Part shown: positions 1 through 10,352 of the stretch, piece after piece
Layout of the letters: every line of letters begins with the position of its first letter
How positions within the stretch are numbered: the stretch's first letter is position 1
Assembly (NCBI GenBank): GCA_046351595.1
Contig: JAXLYE010000004.1
Coordinates: 248,001 to 312,000, forward strand
Source of the DNA: JAXLYE01 sp046351595
Lineage (GTDB): Bacteria; Myxococcota_A; Polyangia; Palsa-1104; JAEUJZ01
Direction: 5' to 3'
DNA: 64,000 nucleotides
The notes under the pieces: model-generated
Database searches by the model: none
What the model was told of the DNA's origin: nothing
Seen by the model: the letters and a program-made list of their open reading frames with translations, nothing else
Made by a program: the position numbers and the translations under genes

Positions 1-433
1 CGATCCCGACCACGTCTGGCAGCAGAACCACGTGGGCGTCTTCTACAGCGCGGACCGAGCGAAGACCTGGCGCAAGGTGAGCGCACCGGCGCAGGGCGTC
101 CACTTCGGTTTCCCGGTCACCGCCGATGCGAAGAACGGTCGCACCGCGTGGGTCGTGCCCGGGCGCTCGGATCAGCAGCGCATGGCGCTCAGCGGCGGGC
201 TGTTCGTAGCGCGCACCGAGGACGGCGGCGCGACGTGGCGGGAGCTGCGCCGCGGCCTCCCCCAGGACTGCGCGTACGACGTGGTCTATCGCCACGCGCT
301 CGCCAACCAGGACGGAGCCTTGGCGTTCGGCAGCACCACGGGCAACCTGTACGTGAGCGAAGACGGCGGCGAGGGCTGGATGACCGTCGCGAACAACCTG
401 CCCCCGATCTACTCGGTGCGCTTCGGCGGCTGA
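1..433 (+). CDS. BNR/sortilin-type beta-propeller protein, C-terminal part (5' end outside window)
   Basis: This open reading frame enters from the left edge (frame starts at base 2) and ends at TGA 431-433. The visible 143 residues contain repeated Asp-box-like elements: VFYSADRAKTW, VARTEDGGATW and LYVSEDGGEGW, each a strand followed by S/T-x-D-x-G-x-T/G-W. Such repeats are known from BNR/Vps10-type beta-propellers (sialidase-like, often annotated as glycosyl hydrolases). The opening DPDHVWQQNH element is typical of this family. A substrate cannot be deduced, because the Asp boxes are structural and the rest of the propeller is missing. The next gene lies on the opposite strand 86 bp further on. 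Confidence 0.75.
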   Translation, partial: DPDHVWQQNHVGVFYSADRAKTWRKVSAPAQGVHFGFPVTADAKNGRTAWVVPGRSDQQRMALSGGLFVARTEDGGATWRELRRGLPQDCAYDVVYRHALANQDGALAFGSTTGNLYVSEDGGEGWMTVANNLPPIYSVRFGG

Positions 434-519
434 GTCGCTGCGGCCGATTCCGCAGCCCGACACGCCGGGAGGAGTATGGGGGCGGGTTCGTCCGCGGCCT
501 GCGGCGCGACGCGGCGCGC

Positions 520-1872
520 TCACTTCGAGGTATCGACAACCAGGTACGCGGGGACCGGATCGCCGGTCAGCGTATTCAGGAACGCGACCAGATCCTGCTT
601 GTCCTGCGCCGACAGCCTGAGCGGGACCATGCGCGAATCCTTCACGATCCCCGACGAGCCGGTGTCGCCGCCGCCCTGATCGTAGAACGTGATGACCTCG
701 GCCAGGGTGGCCAGCTGCCCGGCGTGCATGTAGGGAGCGGCGCCGACCAGGTTGCGCAGGCTCTTGGTGCGGAACCGTCCCTTCTGGCTGGGATCCTGCG
801 CCAGTCCGTTCAGCTTGCCGGTGCGCGCATCATCGCTATAGCTGCCCTGGGTGTTGAAGGGGCTGGCGAGCAGCGCCGGCACGTCTTGATACTGCCCGAG
901 ATCGGTCGCGGGCACGCGCGGCCCGGCCTGCGGGACGCCGAGCGCGTGAAAGGAGTCGTCCGAGAAGGTCGGTCCGGCGTGGCAGCCCGCGCAGCCCTTC
1001 CTGAGGAACAGCCGGATTCCGCGGACCGCGGACGCGCTGATCGCGGCCCGATCCCCGGCGACGAATCGATCGAAGGGAGAGGGTCCGCTGATCAGCGTGC
1101 GGAAGTACGCCTGCAGCGCCTTCCCGTAGTTCACGAAGATCGTATTTACGACTCCCTGATCGGCGGCGGTCATTCCGTTCCAGGTCGCATCACCCGGCTT
1201 GCCGCTCGCCGGAAAGCGCGCCGCATCGGCGGCCTTGGGATCGAGCGCGGCGTCGAGGGGCACAGGGAACGCGGCGTTGTACTCGGCCCGGTACTTCGCA
1301 TACAGCATGTGCGCGACCTGCAGCCGCGTACCGTTCATGATCTTCGGGTTCTCGGCGACCGCCAGCGGCAGCGACCACTGCGAGTCGAAGCGCCCGCCCC
1401 AGTTCGTCCACTTGTAGAACGAGGAGTTTACGATCCCGAGCGCGACGCGCGTCCCGTAGTCGGTCCCCAGCGACACGTTGCCCGGCACCGAGCGGCGATC
1501 GTTGAGCGCCTGGCTGCCCGGTGCGTGGCACGAGGCGCACGAGACCTTGCCGGTCTCACCGACGCTGCCCAGCCCTCCGTTCGCGCCGTCGTCCGCGACC
1601 GCCAGCGCGCCGGAGTAGCTCTTGTCGAAGAACAGCTTCTGGCCGAGCTGCGCCGCCTGCGGGACGTCGGCGTAGCGGTTGGTCGGATCGGGCGGCAGCG
1701 CCGGCAGCGGCGACAGCGCGCCGAGGGCCGCGAGCTCGGCCGCCGTGAGCAGGCTGGCGTCCCCCGGATCGGTCACATCGGGCCCGCCTCCCTGAGCGCC
1801 GGATACGACCGTCGAGCCGTCACACCCGATAAGGGCCGCTGCACACAGGACACCCCAAAGTACGCGCTGCAT
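520..1872 (-). CDS. Di-haem cytochrome c peroxidase family lipoprotein
   Basis: The protein (450 aa) has two c-type haem motifs, CASCH at residues 112-116 and CAGCH at 294-298, with the spacing of the bacterial di-haem cytochrome c peroxidase/MauG family. That family reduces peroxide or oxidises partner proteins in the periplasm. The chosen start (ATG 1872) follows a GGGAGG ribosome site and gives a lipoprotein signal ending AALIGC. A longer frame to 1911 exists but runs into the proposed sigma-54 promoter at 1912-1927. The C-terminal part keeps the TKSLRNL and PYMHAGQLATLAEV blocks typical of the family. The upstream neighbour is an FHA-domain sigma-54 activator on the same strand, a likely regulator. 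It could be MauG-like rather than a true peroxidase. Confidence 0.88.
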   Translation of the reverse strand: MQRVLWGVLCAAALIGCDGSTVVSGAQGGGPDVTDPGDASLLTAAELAALGALSPLPALPPDPTNRYADVPQAAQLGQKLFFDKSYSGALAVADDGANGGLGSVGETGKVSCASCHAPGSQALNDRRSVPGNVSLGTDYGTRVALGIVNSSFYKWTNWGGRFDSQWSLPLAVAENPKIMNGTRLQVAHMLYAKYRAEYNAAFPVPLDAALDPKAADAARFPASGKPGDATWNGMTAADQGVVNTIFVNYGKALQAYFRTLISGPSPFDRFVAGDRAAISASAVRGIRLFLRKGCAGCHAGPTFSDDSFHALGVPQAGPRVPATDLGQYQDVPALLASPFNTQGSYSDDARTGKLNGLAQDPSQKGRFRTKSLRNLVGAAPYMHAGQLATLAEVITFYDQGGGDTGSSGIVKDSRMVPLRLSAQDKQDLVAFLNTLTGDPVPAYLVVDTSK

Positions 1873-1911
1873 CAACAACCTCCCGGAGCTGCACTCATGG
1901 ACCCGGCTCAA

Positions 1912-1927
1912 CGCAACCCGCGGGCCA
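1912..1927 (-). promoter_or_regulatory. Putative sigma-54 (-24/-12) promoter of the cytochrome c peroxidase gene
   Basis: Read on the minus strand the site is TGGCCCGCGGGTTGCG. It has the GG and GC doublets exactly 10 nt apart and a TTGC -12 box; the consensus is TGGCACG-N4-TTGCW. The predicted transcription start lies about 30 nt before the ATG at 1872. The gene just upstream encodes a sigma-54 activator, which supports the reading. Not tested. Confidence 0.5.
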
Positions 1928-2002
1928 GCGCCGCGGCGCGCCGCGAGCTCGGCCGTCCGACGGCGGCGCCTGCGCCGAGCGCGCCGGCGCGGCCCGCGAC
2001 CC

Positions 2003-2034
2003 TGACATGTCTTGTGACAGGCAGGCCGCTGTCA
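2003..2034. promoter_or_regulatory. Cluster of TGACA/TGTCA half-sites, possible activator site or terminator
   Basis: TGACA (2003-2007), TGACAG (2015-2020) and CTGTCA (2029-2034) form overlapping direct and inverted repeats. The pair TGACAG-N8-CTGTCA spans the stop codon of the FHA activator gene. The cluster sits roughly 90-120 bp upstream of the -12 element at 1912-1927, the usual place for a sigma-54 activator site. It could instead be a weak hairpin terminator of the upstream gene; there is no T-run. Confidence 0.3.
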
Positions 2035-3453
2035 TGCACGGTACTTGTCGAGCGGCAGCGCCAGCCGCTCGATCCAGCGGTAGAGCTGCCGCGCGTGGGT
2101 CTTGAGCTGGCGCGCCGCCTGCATCACGTTGCCCCGGGCGCTGAACAGCGCCGCCTCGATCTCGGCGCTGTCGGGCATCGTCGAGTGGGCCGAGGACGCA
2201 GACGAGGACGCAGGCGCGGGCGCGGACCGGGCGCGGGTCGCGGGCCGCGCTGCGTCCGCGGCTCGCTCCTTCGGGCTGGGCGTGTCGCTGCTCCCGGCGC
2301 GGAGCGAGGGGCGGTCCAGGTGCGGCAGATCGATGGGCGCCTCGCCTGCCAGCAGCGCCGCGCTGCGCAGCACGGTGCGCAGCTGCCGCACGTTCCCAGG
2401 GAAGTCGCTGGCAAACAGCAGGCGCCCGGCCGCAGGCGTGATCGCGGCCCGGGGGACACCGGCCTCGCGCAACAGCTGCCCGGTCAGCGCCCCCAGATCC
2501 TCGCGCCGCCGGCGCAGCGGTGGGATGCGCATCACGTAGCCGGCGAGGCGGCGCAGCAGATCCGAGCGGAACTCGCCGCCGCACGCGAACAGGTCGCGGT
2601 TGGTGGCGGCGATCCAGCGCACGTCGATGGGCACCGGCTGCGTCGCGCCCACCGGGGTCACCTTGTCGTCCTCGATCACGCGCAGCAGCTTGGCCTGCGC
2701 GGCCGGCGGCAGGTTGCCGACTTCATCGAGGAACAGCGTGCCGCCATGGGCCGCCTGGATCTCACCGATGCGCGCCTCGGTGGCGCCGGTGAAGGCGCCG
2801 CGCTGGTGGCCGAAGAAGGCGGACTCGAACAGGCTCTCGGGCACTGCGCCGCAGTCGACGATGCGGCAGGCGCCCGTGCGCCCGCTCAGCTGGTGGACCA
2901 TGGCCGCGGCGACCTCCTTGCCGCTGCCCGTCTCGGCGAGGATCAGCACCGACTCGCGCGAGCGGGCGATGCGCCGCAGGTTGAGGATCTGGGTCACGAC
3001 CTCGGGGCAGAAGGTGCGCGTCGGGCCCAGGCGCGGCGCCGCGGCGCAGGTGCCCAGCAGCTCGGCGGACGGCTGCGCGAGCACGCGGTAGCACAAGAGG
3101 GAGTGGCCGACCTCGATGAGGTCCCCGTCGGCGAGCACGGCGCGGCTGACCCGGGCCCCGTTCACGAACGTGCCGTTGCGGCTGCCGGCGTCCTGCAGCT
3201 CGATGGCCTCGCCGCGCATCTCCAGGACGGCGTGGCGGCTGGACAGGAAGCGGTCCGGCAGCTCGAGCCGGCGGCTGCCGCGGCGACCGACCGGCTCGTC
3301 GTCTTCGCCGCGGCCGATCTGCAGCGGCCAGCCGAGATCGTCGGCAAAAAACAGCTGGCTGACCTCTGCGAGCAGATCGTCATAGCGGAGCACGTAGGTG
3401 AGCAGGCGCACGCTGCTTACCTCGGGACCGACCGGCTCTTGGAGGGTGTGCAT
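2032..3453 (-). CDS. FHA-domain sigma-54-dependent transcriptional activator
   Basis: The protein (473 aa) combines an N-terminal FHA phosphothreonine-binding domain (about 40-110; RNGTFVNG core) with an AAA+ sigma-54 activator module (about 130-360). The module has the Walker A AETGSGKEV, the sigma-54-contacting GAFTGA loop at residues 219-224 and the Walker B GTLFLDEVG. A Fis-type helix-turn-helix lies at the C-terminus (EAALFSARGNVMQAARQLK). Known family behaviour is that the FHA domain couples the activator to Ser/Thr kinase signalling. The cytochrome c peroxidase gene downstream carries a sigma-54-like promoter and is the obvious candidate target. An AT-rich stretch at about 3478-3510 lies just upstream and probably holds its own promoter. 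Confidence 0.9.
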   Translation of the reverse strand: MHTLQEPVGPEVSSVRLLTYVLRYDDLLAEVSQLFFADDLGWPLQIGRGEDDEPVGRRGSRRLELPDRFLSSRHAVLEMRGEAIELQDAGSRNGTFVNGARVSRAVLADGDLIEVGHSLLCYRVLAQPSAELLGTCAAAPRLGPTRTFCPEVVTQILNLRRIARSRESVLILAETGSGKEVAAAMVHQLSGRTGACRIVDCGAVPESLFESAFFGHQRGAFTGATEARIGEIQAAHGGTLFLDEVGNLPPAAQAKLLRVIEDDKVTPVGATQPVPIDVRWIAATNRDLFACGGEFRSDLLRRLAGYVMRIPPLRRRREDLGALTGQLLREAGVPRAAITPAAGRLLFASDFPGNVRQLRTVLRSAALLAGEAPIDLPHLDRPSLRAGSSDTPSPKERAADAARPATRARSAPAPASSSASSAHSTMPDSAEIEAALFSARGNVMQAARQLKTHARQLYRWIERLALPLDKYRA

Positions 3454-3646
3454 AGGCAGGGGCCTGGGGAATACCTATGGAAAATTACGATCAAAATAAC
3501 ACATCCATGGGAGCCGCCTGGCCGCCGGATCCAGCGGACGGTCCGGCATTGAGCCGCCGCGCGGTGTGGACATGGCGCCGCGCCCTCTGTCGGGACGGGT
3601 GTCCCGCGCGCGTTCCGGCGGAGCTCCGCGCTTCAGCGGTCGGGGC

Positions 3647-4306
3647 TCAGCGCTGCGTGGTGCCGGTGCTGCGGTAGACCACGAGGTCGCGAGCCGGCGG
3701 TGCGGCGAGGAGCCAGGGGCGCGGGGGCAGCGCCAGATCGACGCAGCAGACGCGGATCGGCCGCACGCGGGCGACGGCCTCGAGCCCGTCCAGGACCTGC
3801 TCGAGGCGCGCGCCGCTGAACGGGCAGTACAGGAAGAACACCGACCCGCTCGCGAGGGAGTCCGTGCGCTGCGCGGCGTCGCCTTCGAGCACGGCCACGC
3901 GCGGAGTGTTCAGGCGCTGCGCCAGCTCGCGGGCGGCGCGGACGAGGCTCGCCTGGATCTCGATGCCGAGCGCGGAGGCGCCGGTCAGAAGGTGGGTGAA
4001 GACGGCGCTGCGCCCGAGCCCCGCGCCGATGTCGACGAACACGTCGCCGGCCTGCACGGCCGCGTGCTCGACCATCCGCAGCAGCGTATCGACCGCGCAC
4101 GGGATGTAGGGCACGCAGCCCCGCGGCAGGTCGGGCCCGTCGTCGGGCAGCTCGTCGAGCCCGAGGATGCGGTCGAGCCACGCGTCGCGCTCGGCCGGCG
4201 GCACCCGCAGGAGAGCGGCGCGGAACTCGCTCGGCGGCACCGCGCCGCTTCCGAGCCGCCCGCGCAGCTGCTCCGCCTCCGCACGGCGCGTATCGTCCAA
4301 GGGCAC
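3647..4306 (-). CDS. Class I SAM-dependent methyltransferase-like protein
   Basis: The frame stays open to 4711, but its first part would overlap the real protease gene on the other strand, so I place the start at GTG 4306 (about 219 aa; TTG at 4309 is equally possible, and no clear ribosome site is visible). The core has the SAM-binding motif I (DVFVDIGAGLGRSAVF), an acidic residue after beta-2 (ALGIEIQ) and a motif around VAVLEGDAA. These are typical of a Rossmann methyltransferase, distantly like Dot1-type or cyclopropane-type enzymes. The substrate is unknown. It is divergent from the double-protease gene, with starts about 110 bp apart. Confidence 0.65.
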   Translation of the reverse strand: MPLDDTRRAEAEQLRGRLGSGAVPPSEFRAALLRVPPAERDAWLDRILGLDELPDDGPDLPRGCVPYIPCAVDTLLRMVEHAAVQAGDVFVDIGAGLGRSAVFTHLLTGASALGIEIQASLVRAARELAQRLNTPRVAVLEGDAAQRTDSLASGSVFFLYCPFSGARLEQVLDGLEAVARVRPIRVCCVDLALPPRPWLLAAPPARDLVVYRSTGTTQR

Positions 4307-4415
4307 CAAGCGATGGTAAGTCGCGCGCCTGCGCGAACGGAAGCGTGAAGCGGCGACCGCGGGAACCTGCGCGGGCTGGTGTTGTCCGAGCGCAGCAGGG
4401 AGGTCGCTCGCGATC

Positions 4416-5993
4416 GTGCGGTTGAAGCGCCAGCTCACGCTCGGGTTGATCGGGCTCGGCGCGCTCGCGGCCGCCGCATCCGTTGCGGCGCTCGGACTCA
4501 TGCGGCCGGCGCCGGTCCCCTCCCCTGCCGCCGCGGTGTCTGCGCCGGCCTCCCCTCCGGGCTCCTTCGTGGCCGCTGCGGCAGCGGGTGCGTCGACCCG
4601 GCTCGCAGCGCTCGCGCCCGCCCTCTTTCCGGTCCTCCTCGGCGACGTGCCGCACGAGGAGCAGCTGCCGGACTTCTGCGGTGAGGCGTGCGCCACGATG
4701 TGGCTGCGCAAGCTGGGCCACGGCGGCGATCAGCGCTGGCTCTACGATCAGTCCGGCCTCGACCCGAGCGAGGGCCGCGGCGTCTACGCGCAAGAGCTCC
4801 TGCAGGCGCTGACCCGCATCGGCTTCCGCACCGGCCCCGGGTGGAACGCGGTGCCGACGGGAGCGAGCGCCGTCCCGCGGCTCGAGGCGCTGTTCCGCGA
4901 GCTCCACGCCGACCTGGTCCGCGGCGTGCCCTCGATCGTCTGCATGCGCTACGACGAGGCGCCGGACACCACCGAGCACTTCCGCCTGATCCTCGGCTAC
5001 GACCCGGCGCGCGACGAGGTCCTCTACCACGAGCCGGCCGCGGCCCGCGGCGCGTACCAGCGCATGCCCCGCGCGCGCTTTTTGTCTCTGTGGCCGCTGT
5101 ACGACCGGAGCGATCCGGAGGCAGAGGGAATCGTCGTGCGCCTGCGGCTGGAGGGAACCCCGACCCCGCGCGCTGCCGCTGCGCCCCCCGGAGCGCGCAC
5201 GCCGGCGGACTACGCCCAGCACGTGCACGCACTCAAGGCCCGCCTGCCCCGCGGCTTCCACGTGCGCGTCATGCCGCCATTCGTCGTGCTCTGGGACAGC
5301 GACGATCCGGCGATGGCGCGCAGCGCCGAGCTGTCGGTGAGCTGGAGCGTGACGCAGCTCAAGTCCCTGTACTTTCCCGACGATCCGGACGAAATCATAA
5401 ACGTCTGGCTGTTCAAGGACGAAGACAGCTACAACCGCCACCTGAAGGAGCTGTTCCGGGAGGAGCCCGACACGCCGTACGGCTACTACTCCCCGCGCCA
5501 CCGCGCCCTGTTCATGAACATCGAGACCGGGCTCGGAACGCTGGTGCACGAGATCGTCCACCCCTTCATGCACAAGAACTTCCCCGCGGCGCCGGCGTGG
5601 TTCAACGAGGGGCTGGGCTCCCTGTACGAGCAGTGCGACGAGCGCGACGGGCGCATCATCGGGCGGACCAACTGGCGGCTCGAGGGGCTGCAGCGCGCCA
5701 TCCGCGCCGGCCGGCTGCCCTCGTTCCGGTCGCTGACCGCGGCCAGCCGCGACGACTTCTACAGCGGCCGGCGCGCCGCCACCGGGTACGGCCAGGCGCG
5801 CTACCTGCTGTACTACCTACAGGAGCAGGGCCTGCTGCAGACGTACTACCGGCGCTTCCACGCCGCCCAGGAGCAGGACCCGACCGGCCTCGTGACGCTG
5901 CAGAAGGTGCTGGGCCTGCGCGACGAGGGCGAGCTCGCCGGGTTCCAGCGCCGCTGGGAAACCTGGGTGCTGGGCCTGGAGTTCTCTCCCTGA
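4416..5993 (+). CDS. Membrane-anchored double protease: C39-like cysteine peptidase plus HExxH metallopeptidase
   Basis: The protein (525 aa) starts at GTG 4416 after GGGAGG. It has an N-terminal hydrophobic segment (about 8-29) that would serve as signal or anchor. Residues about 75-245 resemble a C39-like (papain-fold) peptidase: Cys88 in DFCGEACATMW, a His in EHFRLILGYD and a following D/E-rich strand. Residues about 270-520 resemble a gluzincin-type peptidase: HEIVH at 378-382 with a glutamate (Glu398, FNEGLGSLYE) 16 residues later, the third zinc ligand expected for this clan. Both active-site sets look intact. A Pro/Ala-rich linker joins the domains. The target is unknown; exported protein processing or predation-linked proteolysis are possible. 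The fusion itself is the unusual feature. Confidence 0.7.
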   Translation: MRLKRQLTLGLIGLGALAAAASVAALGLMRPAPVPSPAAAVSAPASPPGSFVAAAAAGASTRLAALAPALFPVLLGDVPHEEQLPDFCGEACATMWLRKLGHGGDQRWLYDQSGLDPSEGRGVYAQELLQALTRIGFRTGPGWNAVPTGASAVPRLEALFRELHADLVRGVPSIVCMRYDEAPDTTEHFRLILGYDPARDEVLYHEPAAARGAYQRMPRARFLSLWPLYDRSDPEAEGIVVRLRLEGTPTPRAAAAPPGARTPADYAQHVHALKARLPRGFHVRVMPPFVVLWDSDDPAMARSAELSVSWSVTQLKSLYFPDDPDEIINVWLFKDEDSYNRHLKELFREEPDTPYGYYSPRHRALFMNIETGLGTLVHEIVHPFMHKNFPAAPAWFNEGLGSLYEQCDERDGRIIGRTNWRLEGLQRAIRAGRLPSFRSLTAASRDDFYSGRRAATGYGQARYLLYYLQEQGLLQTYYRRFHAAQEQDPTGLVTLQKVLGLRDEGELAGFQRRWETWVLGLEFSP

Positions 5994-6034
5994 GCCGTTC
6001 CCGAGCCGATCCAGCGGAACGCCCGCCTGCGCGA

Positions 6035-6247
6035 TCAGCGACGGAGGCTTGCGGGAGGGACGTTCAACCCGAAGAGGACTTGGACCCGTTTCCCGTCGAT
6101 GAATCCGATCCGAGCGGGCGCGCGGAAGGGCACCGGAAGGGTCCTGTGGGGTCCGATCGGCGTGTCGGAGAGGAGGCAGCGCAGTACGTAGACGGCGCCG
6201 CGGAGGGAGGCGCCGTGGTGTCGGCCGAGCAGCGTGCCGCCGGACAC
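6035..6247 (-). CDS. Possible small downstream ORF (70 aa), unknown
   Basis: A 70-codon frame begins at GTG 6247, 11 nt after the stop codon of the kinase gene, with GAGCGGG in ribosome-site position. Its codons favour G/C at the third position and the product is basic and moderately hydrophobic (for example ARIGFIDGKRVQVLFGLN). No family is recognised. It may be a chance frame in the 265-bp gap between the protease and kinase genes. Confidence 0.25.
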   Translation of the reverse strand: MSGGTLLGRHHGASLRGAVYVLRCLLSDTPIGPHRTLPVPFRAPARIGFIDGKRVQVLFGLNVPPASLRR

Positions 6248-6258
6248 CGCCCGCTCGA

Positions 6259-9366
<3,108 letters not shown>

Positions 9367-9371
9367 GGTCC

Positions 9372-9384
9372 TGGTAGGCTACCA
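9372..9384. promoter_or_regulatory. Palindrome filling the divergent kinase/sigma-factor interval
   Basis: TGGTAG-G-CTACCA is a perfect 6-bp inverted repeat around one base. It occupies half of the 27 bp between the GTG of the kinase gene (9366) and the ATG of the sigma factor gene (9394). It is well placed to act as an operator for both genes. A role is inferred from position only. Confidence 0.4.
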
Positions 9385-9393
9385 AATCCCGGT

Positions 9394-10293
9394 ATGTCTG
9401 CATTCCCGTCGCTCACTTCTCTGTTTGTCCCGCATCTGCCGGCCGCGCTGCGGCCTCTGCTCGCGCGCCCGGAGTCCCTGGAGGAGCGGCTCCGGACCCT
9501 GCTCACGACCGCGACCGCGGCCTGGCCGGAGCTCTCGATCCCGCCGCAGGAGTTCCTGTCCTTCCTGGCGCAGCAGCTGGCCGCCGGCGACCTCGAGGCG
9601 CAGCTCGAGCAGCTGCAGGTCGCCGAGCTCTATCTGACCTGCGGCTGCCTGCGCAGGGATCCGCGCGCGCTCGCCGCGTTCGAGCGCACGTACCTCGGCC
9701 AGCTCGATCGGGCGCTCGCCTCGATGCCGCTCGGCGCGCAGCTGCAAGACGTCAAGCAGCGCGTGCGGCAGCTCCTGTTGGTGGCGCGGCCCGGGGCGCC
9801 GCCCAAGCTCGCGACGTACTCCGGCCGCGGCAAGCTCACGGCCTGGCTGCGTGTCGTCGCGGTGCGCGAGGCCCTGGACCTCATCGCGCGCGAGCGCGGC
9901 GAGCCCGCCTGCGACCCCGAGCAGGCCGCCGCGCTCCCCGTCGAGGACGACGACCCCGAGCTCGGGTACATGAAGCGCACGTACCGCGCGGCGTTCAAGG
10001 CGGCGCTCGAGCGGGCGCTGCGCTCGCTGCCGGCGCGCGCGCAGAACCTGCTGCGGCAGCAGATCCTCGACGGCCTGACCGTGACCGAGCTCGGCGCGCT
10101 CTACAAGGTCCACCACGCGACGGCCGCGCGCTGGCTCGTGGACGCGCGGCGCGAGCTGGTCCGGCGCACGCGCAACGAGCTCAAGGCGAGCCTGCGCCTC
10201 ACGACCTCGGAGTGCGACAGCATCCTGCGCCTGGCGCAGGACCGCCTCGAGGTGTCGATCTCGCGGCTGCTCCGCCACACGCCCGCGAGCTAA
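9394..10293 (+). CDS. Sigma-70 family RNA polymerase sigma factor, myxobacterial type
   Basis: The 299-residue protein begins MSAFPSLTSLFVP at ATG 9394. The central part (about 85-200) has region-2-like helices, including YSGRGKLTAWLRVVAVREALD, reading as a truncated ECF-like core. The last third carries region 4 with a helix-turn-helix (LTVTELGALYKVHHATAARWL). The length and layout match a sigma-70 subfamily found mainly in Myxococcales, often beside a kinase. The frame is open far upstream, but that part overlaps the kinase gene and is not coding. It is divergent from the zinc-finger kinase, which makes a sigma/regulator pair likely. Confidence 0.8.
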   Translation: MSAFPSLTSLFVPHLPAALRPLLARPESLEERLRTLLTTATAAWPELSIPPQEFLSFLAQQLAAGDLEAQLEQLQVAELYLTCGCLRRDPRALAAFERTYLGQLDRALASMPLGAQLQDVKQRVRQLLLVARPGAPPKLATYSGRGKLTAWLRVVAVREALDLIARERGEPACDPEQAAALPVEDDDPELGYMKRTYRAAFKAALERALRSLPARAQNLLRQQILDGLTVTELGALYKVHHATAARWLVDARRELVRRTRNELKASLRLTTSECDSILRLAQDRLEVSISRLLRHTPAS

Positions 10294-10352
10294 GATGCGC
10301 GGCGGTGACACGGCCGTGTCATGGCCCGTGTCACGGCCCGCCTCCCTCCGTG

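Noticed and set aside
148..3552. Very long open frame on the plus strand across the peroxidase and activator genes
   Set aside because: It is opposite two genes with clear motifs (CxxCH, GAFTGA, FHA). Long antisense frames are common at this GC content and the product has only Arg/Ala-rich sequence.
3633..5573. 646-codon minus-strand frame over the double protease
   Set aside because: Antisense to a gene with intact protease motifs on the plus strand; the product is Arg/Ala/His-rich low complexity.
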